A stretch of DNA of 64,000 nucleotides, taken from positions 3,100,001 through 3,164,000 of the forward strand of contig CM024190.1 in assembly GCA_013433145.1 (NCBI GenBank), given 5' to 3'. The stretch is from Ascaris suum (Eukaryota > Nematoda > Chromadorea > Rhabditida > Ascarididae). The position numbers were made by a program, and so were the translations under genes. Shown here piece by piece: positions 44,501 through 53,500 of the stretch. Each line of letters starts with the position of its first letter. The first letter of the stretch is position 1. Under the pieces are notes generated by a model, which saw only the letters and a program-made list of their open reading frames with translations, did not search any database and was not told the origin of the DNA.

Positions 44501-47500
44501 GAAAATGCGGAATCGACTTCCATGCAGACAATACGGTCAACAAACGTTGAATAAACGGTTAAAACCAGTGAATTCAAAACAGGGGATTACGTTGAGGCTG
44601 CGGAGCGGAAAACCAGCTACTCAGCCATCCGTAGAGACCTTCGGACTGTGTTGGCGATACTTGTTCTTGACTACACTTTTCAGTAGCTGTTCGCAAATCC
44701 TGTTCTGATACCTGTTGTGAAAGCACTGAAATAAAAGGAAATAACTGAGCGATACTTTAGCGTACTATGCCCCCACACCCTACCATCAGAAAATCACCTT
44801 AAAAAACGTAAAAAGTCTCAGAATTTCAAAACAATTTCCAAGCTGTTTCGGTGTTGCTCAGTCTGGCTTGCTCTGAAATGTCTCAATATGCCTTCGGTGC
44901 CTTTAAACGAGTTATGACCACGCGAAAATTTTTTACCTCTCCTCAACCCCTCCTCCCCTTTCCTCTTGAAGTTGGACTCACGGTCGAAGAATCTGAACCC
45001 ATATTCGAAGAATCCATCTTCTAAAGCAACCAGCCGACGTTATGTTTACAATATTTTTAAGAGCAGATTAGACTTGAGAACTCTTATGTACGCCTGAAAC
45101 AGTTCAGTATGCCTAAAAAGGCAGCCGCTGCAAGCAATCAACAACAAGAAGCAAACGAAAGTGCAGACAGTGGATGATACAACATAAACCTCATTGTACT
45201 CACCTCCCTGTCTATTAGCACGCAGCTATTACATTCGGTTTCTGGATCCTTCTGAAAGCCAGCTATCCACAACACAAGTTTTTGAGAATGAAAATCTTTA
45301 GAAAGTAAAAAAAGGTAACGCACAAGGCTCAACTGTTTCGAAAGTGTCGTCGTCAGACTGCATCCCACTCTCATTCGTTGCAATCCTCTCGTTTTCGCGT
45401 TCATCCAGAATATGCCGGAAAACGGTTTCCCGAAACAGGTGTAACTCCTCAAAACAATACCGTCATTAGGAGATCAAAATCGAACACATATTAAAGCGAC
45501 TTCAATCGGTGATGATACACTCAAAATAACTCACAAAACAAATCAAGTAGATCTGTTGCATTTGACCATCATGGTCACATGATGCCAGCAGAGTTTTCAA
45601 CAAACATTCCTTGGCGGTTGCAATATAGAATGATGGTAGAGGGCACTGATGAATAGAGCAGTGACCATCTCTGCCTTTTGCTCACTTGGAGAGCACAGCC
45701 CTACCGTCACAACAAGTCGACAGCCACCGAAACAAACAGCTATCGTCTATGGCTCATATCTTTCTTTGAAATACCTCTACGCAGAATTTTGAGTCGCTCT
45801 ATGTGAGTTTCCAATGACTGCAGCCTGAATGTGTTGGTGACGCGTTTAAAAATGTGTGTCATATTGTTTTTTGCGAAAATTAAATTTCCGACTAGCGGGG
45901 AACATGAGAGCTGCATACCACGAGGTCGAGATGACTTCGACCTCGAAGCTCAAACCACTCCCTACGAAGTTGGAAGAGCAGCTGAAAAACTCGCAGTCGA
46001 AATATTCTCAACCTCCAGATAGAGAAAATGGGTTTTCAAACTACAGACACAACTACATGCTGCATTTTCCAAACCTCCTCATTGCTTGCTTACGCCTCAT
46101 AGCAATTCAGGCGCTCAATGTAACGAACGCAGAAAATGAGTGTTTTAGAGCGGCACGGAATGTACATATAATACCTTCCATGAACAAGACCTCACGGATG
46201 CTAAACAGGGAATGTAAGGGAACTCAAGAATTTTCAGAACGACCTCACAGTTCATTTGAGGGTTTTTAGGAAGAGCTTAACGGCAGAATGAATCCGAGGT
46301 TTCAGGCGCCTCAATGATTTTATAAAAGCCTCGAAGCCGACGCTCCCCGGGTTTCCAAAAAGCCTCGGAACCATGTGCTCTGAGAATTTCTAGAAAGCAT
46401 ATGTGGCTTGAGCTGTATCTTGGCGGCTGTTTAACCCCAGCTATATTGATGTGTGGAACAATTCCACACGAGGCAGCTGTTAGAAGTTGCCAATCCGCGT
46501 TTAATTTCTTCAGCCAAATTAGTTAGCAACGCACAGCACCCTCGAAACACACATAAATAAGCATAGAAGAAAGAGCCATAAAATAATGGGAACTGGAAAG
46601 GCGGATGAAGTCTAAGCTGCATCTGGCCCACACGTTAGGACTTTCACTCACTGCCATCATCTTCTTGCAGTCGCCAGCAGTTGTTCAACTTGGAGGACCG
46701 GTGGATAAACATTTTATGAGCTGTAATCGACCAACTGCTTACTATGTGGAAATAGAAGTGCGTTTCAAAGTCAGCTGAGTCGCAGAAAAACCCACTCCCA
46801 CTGAAAAATTTCTAAAAATGTTCCGGATTTTCTTTATTCATGCATTCTGCTCTGCTTGGGACAGGAAAAAGCGATGAGGAGAGAAAGAAATTCACTCATG
46901 TTCTCAACTAGAAGATGACCTCAGCTTCGCTTCTTTGAGCAACCTGACGGAAGAAAGCTTACATGATAGGTGTAATCGGCGTCACGTTCGATCTGTTTCA
47001 TGAGCACAACATCCTCAGAAGTGAGAGCAAGTGACGAGGATGGAGCTGAGCCAGTCGGTGGAGTGGTGGCTGCGGTGTGTGGCGCAGATCGCAGAGTGGC
47101 ACTCGTTAACGCGTTCGTCGAGTCGCGTTCGGCCGATACAGCAGTATTCAACTGATGACTGCTCTGACTATTTGATGATCGACCTGTCTTTGCAATCTGA
47201 GCCTTAAAGAAACAATAAATGAACTCTTTTGCGATATGCTGCGATGAAGAAAATGTTTGACACTGCAACAAATGACGTATGTCTTAAACAACACAATGCG
47301 TTTGGCGGTGGATAATAGCTATCCCGTCAACAAAACCTACGGTCAGCTTTAGCAGCTATAATTTGCAAACAATATCTGGTCAATCAAATTTCAGAGGCGA
47401 TCTGTCGACACAGTTAAACCCTCCAACTTGGCGAATTGACATCCTCCCTTCCCCTTCTACCCGCTTCCACCCACTCCTTTCTCTACCGCCTTAAAAAGTT

Positions 47501-50500
47501 TAAATCCGTGAGCTCCTTCGAGTGGTCGCAACTTCGTCACCCAGCAAGGCCATAAAAGAACTGGAACAAGACAAAAGAGGTAAACAACCTTTACAGTAGC
47601 AGCTTCAAGATGCGCCAAAAGTTTCCTCCTATAAGCACGGCAGTAGGCGTTTAGATGCCGTGCTCGCATTAGAGCAAATTTCCACGTGCGCTTTGCGTTC
47701 CTCTGTTTTGCCTCGTCCTGTACCCGATTATATGCGAAATTCCACCACTCCTTTGCACTAAAAACTTTCGTTACCTTAAAGCAATAAAACCCGAAACACA
47801 CACACATTCCCTATTCATTTCGCTTTCGCTTATCACACAAAAACAAAGAAAAACGCCAACCCTTGCATATAGACAACGAGAGTGTATGTGTTACTGAAAT
47901 GAATTAAATGAACATAACTACGGGAGTGCGATGAAAAAAAAAGGAGAAAATCTGCTTCCGTCTCTCTGATAAAATGCGTCGATTCCAGGTTACGTGCGAA
48001 AAATTTTTACTTTTAGTGATGAAGTCGTTCTTCTTAAACTCGCCAACTTTCCCAACAAAACCTCTTGAGTTACCACAGCCAACATCATTATTTCTTTTTC
48101 TCAGTTGGAAATTCACTTACGCTTTCGAAAATACTAAGGAGCATCTGAAAGTGATGACTCTAACTTAAATGCAGGAGATACAATTCTTTCTGATTAATCA
48201 ACAAAAACTATCCCTTTCCCTTTTGTAACCGCATTACAATTAAAGGATAGCAACCGCATTTGAAAACCCCAAAAATGAGAATAAAAGGTTTGTAGCCAAC
48301 TGGATTTTTTTTTCAATAAAGAAGATCCACAGTCATCACAGGAAATGTCTTCGAATGAGATGTTCAATTTTCACGTTACGCCAACGATTCGCCCCATAAG
48401 ACGAAGCTTATGGAATGCGAGAGAATCAAAAATTTTCAGCAAGCCACTTGAACATTTTATCGTTCACCTCTGGAAAATAAAGTTACCACGCAAGAACTTA
48501 CTTTCCACCAACAGTGACAAGCGGTCTCCACTTTCTGTGTTGCCTAGCACGTTCATACCTCGCCCATTCCCTGCCCAACAACCTTATCTCTGCCATCTGC
48601 CGCCTTGACAACTCAATTGTCACTTGCTCCGGCCGAAGCTCGAACTGAAATATTGACAAATGTACTGCTGCCGCCTGATAATGAGCAGACTCTTAAACAG
48701 CTCCTTAACTTTTCCGCATATATTAACTTTACCTCATTCCAAAACAAGTAAAAACCCTCATCTTGAACTAACGTTCAAATTCCGACTGTCCCATTCACAG
48801 CTGCCATACAGAGAGGAAAAGAATGAGAAGAAAAGGTTATCACGTAAGAAAAAGAAAACTGAAGGCAGTGCAAAGGGTTTCATAGTTATGCACGATACCA
48901 AAAAAGAAACTATAATGGATGATACCAAAAACAAACATATCGAAAAATCAGAAAACGATTGTGACAATTCTGAAAGAAGCTGATAACAGAAATCATCAAA
49001 GATGAGAGTCGACAGATTTGAAAATGGAGGAGCACACAGCCCGGAGCTAGAAATTCCATGCATGAGGCTGTAGAGGCAGAACGTGTTCACGGGTGCATTC
49101 AAAATCCGATTTCACTAGACAGCCAAATAAGTAACACAAACAGACAGATGGTGGCTTTGTGACCTTGAAATAACACGAATACAAGTTGAATACAACACAT
49201 TTAACCATGTGACTCTCAATTGTTCGGATTACTGGGATGTACTGCCTTCAGGAGTTCTTCATCAGTATGCGTGCAAATACTTCAGAGCAGCGCAAAAATG
49301 AAAAAAAAACCTACCTTAAACCTGGGTATTGCCGGACGCGATTTTAGTGGGAATTTGCTTGTATTCTTCTCCATATACATATGAGCACTAAACGGCTGCA
49401 GAATGTACGTGTTGTCCTTGTTAACTTCAGGGGCCAGAAGCATCTATAAACTCGATTTATTCCTTAACAAAAACCGCGACTTTGCTATCAAAATAGCCGA
49501 TGTAATACAGCAATCACCTTTTGCTATAAAATTATATCACTGTGCCGTTTCCTTTTCCAAATGAGATTCGATAATCGTTGGTAATCTCCTCCAAGTCGTT
49601 AACATTTCGGTTTTTCGGCCATCTTCGAAGCTGCTGGTGCAGCACTTCTAGAAAGGGTTGAAATGCCAGAATGTTAATGAAGCAGAAGAGATTACCAGCG
49701 GCGATAAGACTCGGCACGAAGAGGATGGGAAGCACTATTACTATTGAAGGTGAAAAAGGTATATAAATAAAAAGAGGGGCAGTGCTCTATCAATGTCAAC
49801 AAATCACCTTAAAACAATCGTTCTTCAATGCCAACAATCTCACACAGATAGCGACCTCATTTTGACGTTCACCACCGACACAGCTAACTAATAAAAGGTG
49901 CAGCAAAATACCTTATTATTCGTTGATTGCCTACAAATACAGCCTTCGCCATAACTTCCAAGCCGTGTTTCGCTACATTTTAACACACTCTATGGGCATT
50001 TCATTAAAAAATTTTCAGGGTCTCACCTGCAAATCTTTGTACGATGTTATGTCAGGAGATCTCTTTTGATCGGAATTCCAGTACACTGACAGACCTCCAA
50101 TTTCAAGTTTCTTGAAGACGTTTGCACCCTCTCGCGGCTGCATGTAGCCAGCCTTCTGAAAACACTCTCCACGACCGCATACGCCAGATAAAATGACGGA
50201 TGAGCGCTACACTACCGTCCATATAGAGTCCTTGCTTTTGCTGACCTTCGAAAAAAAACCCACTGCTTTTGTTACTGAATGGAAAGAAAAACGAAGGAAA
50301 ATTTTTGCCAACTTTCGCTTTATTTGCATGAAATGAATTTTAAAAAGTCGGTATCGGCAACGTCAGAGTGCACTGCTGTAACCAAGACTGAATGCTTCCT
50401 TCCAATTTATCACAGCCATCCATTCAAATCAAATAATAGCCTATGGCGCAAAAGAATTTAGTTGGTGCAAAACCTGGAGAAGTGAAGAGTAGAGAAGAGT

Positions 50501-53500
50501 GAAGAGAACAGGATAAGAAAGGAGTACAGCAAAACAGAACCTCTGCATTCAAGTCCTTTAATGATCGTATAAAGAAACAGAAATGAAAACAAAAACAAAA
50601 GTTTTTAAACGAACCCAACGAGAGTCAGTCGTTTGCACACTGACATTATGAATACGAATACCACAGCAGAATGGCGTACCTCCCACTGTGGTGTCATCCT
50701 CATATCGGATGTGAACATTGGTCAGGATCAACTGAAATGAACTAAGAAATCAGCCTCAGTTACCCCCTCGGTGGGAATGCCGTAGATATTTGTGCTCCAA
50801 CGCGCCAAGGCGCAATTCTGTCGCTACATGGTTGACCTTATCTCGTTTTCGTGACGGGTACGAGCGTCCAACCCGTCGACCAAACTTCTACTTGCATGTA
50901 TACCTTCATCTATGACCATTCTTCTCCAACCCTCACCCCCCCCCCCCCACCCCGAAAAAACAAAGACTAATTCCTAACGCAATGCGCTTAATAAAAAAAC
51001 ATCAAGCACATCAATGAACACTGCGCATCCTTCTTTAAAGGCGTGTAATTTATAGACGCCGCTTATCACCTACATATTATTGAGTTATGTTCTTATCTAT
51101 TAAATGACAGCAGATAGCAAAGATTTACCTATTTATGGATCAACAATCATGAAATCGTTTTGGATCTTGGATCCACATTCGAGTGGAAGGGATCTACTTC
51201 GTCTGAGGATTTCAAAAAGGACGCTTACTTTAGATAAAAGAGGAACAAAGAGTGTGGATTGAGCAGGATCTTCACATATATCAAATAAAGCATCTTCACA
51301 TATCAAATGCGTTGGCACTTCTTTTAAATCAGAGGTCACTGAGTGAGAAAATGCACTCAGTGCTCGCCACCTCAAAGTAGCGCTTATATTGGAGGTGACG
51401 GAATATATTCTGAGAAGAGGGACCTACCAAGGTTTTAAAGCTACGTATCTTCGAGAGGAAGTCGACAAGCGTATGTAGATATATAAAGCACTTATTACCA
51501 TTTCTTAACAATAGGTAAAGCCATAGATCAGCTTATTATATCTTCCTCATCAGCTTCCGATTGAAGGTGAGAGAAATAAAGAGCTCATAGCTGGATTTCG
51601 GGCTGAAGTCGCAGCCACCTCGAAAATGTAGAAAGGGAAGAGAGGGGAACAGAAAAACTTCAGAAAAAAAAGAAAATCTGAAGAAACAAATCCATAGCTC
51701 GTAAACTTTAGAATGAAAATCGAAATTTTGAGATCGCAAGCCTTTCGCCCACTATTTTCCTTTCGCTGTTCGCTAGCTGCAGTTGCCAAAACTCTCAAAA
51801 TTTGATAGAATGAGGGAAGGAGAGGTGTAAGCTCATCTGTGAATGTGATCAATCGTAATTAAATCGGACTGAAGGCAGCAAAGAAACTAACAAATTGAGT
51901 AAATAAGCAAAACTGACGAATTAATCAAAGGAAAACGACGAAGGAAGTCGATCACGCAAAACAAACAACCAACCTGTACGTTGTTAACGACCGCAGACAC
52001 CAGCGAAGCACCCCACCAGCTTTGCTGTGCTCTATCATCTTCCGTCGGCAAACCCGCATTCAGCAGCAACTGTTTCTATAAAAAATCACGAGAAATTGAT
52101 GCGTTTAGAGAGAAAAAAAGTCAATTCATGAGATACCTTTTAACTAAATTGGGCACCTCCCATATAAAGGAGAGGGACTAAACCTCCACATCTACTACGT
52201 AGACCGTATAGGAATGAAGTCCATGATTGCTCACCTTTTTGTTCCTCCTCCCCCCCCTCCCCCCTCCTCTCCTCTCCTTGTTGCAATGAGCAGGTGTTTA
52301 TGTAATCTGCTAGAATGGATACATATGCTAGGATGCAAATAAATCCACCGCTCTCTAAGGATGAAACAAGAAGGGCAATCAGCGCTGGGTTTCCCTGAAC
52401 GCACTCCAGAAGACTACAAATTGTCAACGGAAATTGTCTATCGTTCTCGACCAATTCTAGAGTGCAATTTGACCGGAGTAAATGTAGTATATTATGAGTG
52501 AGTACAAAAGGCACACGAATTTTCAGGAATATTCAAGTGTGCATTAATCGTTCACTTGATGAAGAAGCTTGAAATTTAGCAAAGGCAGTGAGCTATCCTA
52601 GAGTCGGGATTGCGCACGGAAAAAATCCACGACTCCAATTTCAGACGATCTCGAGAATGAAATTATCAAACCGACACAAGCACAAACATAATTATGTAAC
52701 GACACGATGTGCTTCACGGATGCAAAATTGCAAATATACATAAAAATAAACTCATTTAAAGAAGCCTCTGAAATACAAGTTTCCAGAATGGAATAATCTT
52801 CGTTTAATATTCACATATAATGTCGATGGTAAAAGCCTGACATAAGAAAGGAAGTTACACTGAATATAATCCACCGATTTATGGATCAGCATACGGATGA
52901 TGGTAGGAAAATCTCCCAACTTTTTACTTCCGCATCAAAACCCATCAATAGGCACACATCCCCCTCCCTCAGTTCAGAAATCCAGAACGATCATTCCCTT
53001 CTGCATATTATTCTCACCGACCAAGCAGTGTTACACAATAAAGCACATTTAAAAAACCTTATGGAATTTTTCCAACTCTTCGAGTTGTTGTTCCTTCTTG
53101 GATTGCTCATACACTTCGACGGCCTCAACATCGTATTTACCGCCATGCGTTGGCTCGAGTAGCACCAGAAGGTCGCTCATCTTTACAACCCACGGTTCAC
53201 TTCTGATATGCGTCAACGGCACTGACAGCGTTAGTTTGCCTAGTAGACCCGATCTGACCTGCAATAAACCATCACTACTATATTTAATATTCTCGAGTGC
53301 AATTCTATAGCCACACTTCAGTTAAAGTTTTACAGTGTTTTGGTTGTAAAACAAAGCAAAATGAAATAATCTCACTAATTAGAAGGAATGACTGATTGGT
53401 TCGATCGAATTTAAATACTCACAGATTACAATAAACAACGATTTTTGCAATCAAATGGGTGAGTATTGCACGGAAATTGTCTATGACAGCTGTTGCCAGC

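Noticed and set aside
45190..45290. Minus-strand ORF reading [18 protein letters not shown] with a GTGAGT donor, as a VPS13D exon
   Set aside because: It has a fair donor, but no acceptor matches the phase of its neighbours and its order conflicts with the SSWF exon that follows.
48660..48983. Lys/Glu-rich plus ORF ending [13 protein letters not shown] as a gene
   Set aside because: Low-complexity A-rich sequence readily gives such ORFs; it lies in an intron of VPS13D and lacks other support.
49532..49735. Minus-strand [19 protein letters not shown] as an exon
   Set aside because: Exons 6 and 7 join directly in phase; the ORF lies inside that intron and has no matching family motif.
51133..51375. 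Minus-strand ORF ([16 protein letters not shown]) as an exon between exons 4 and 5
   Set aside because: No homology, and exons 4 and 5 already join in phase with continuous similarity.
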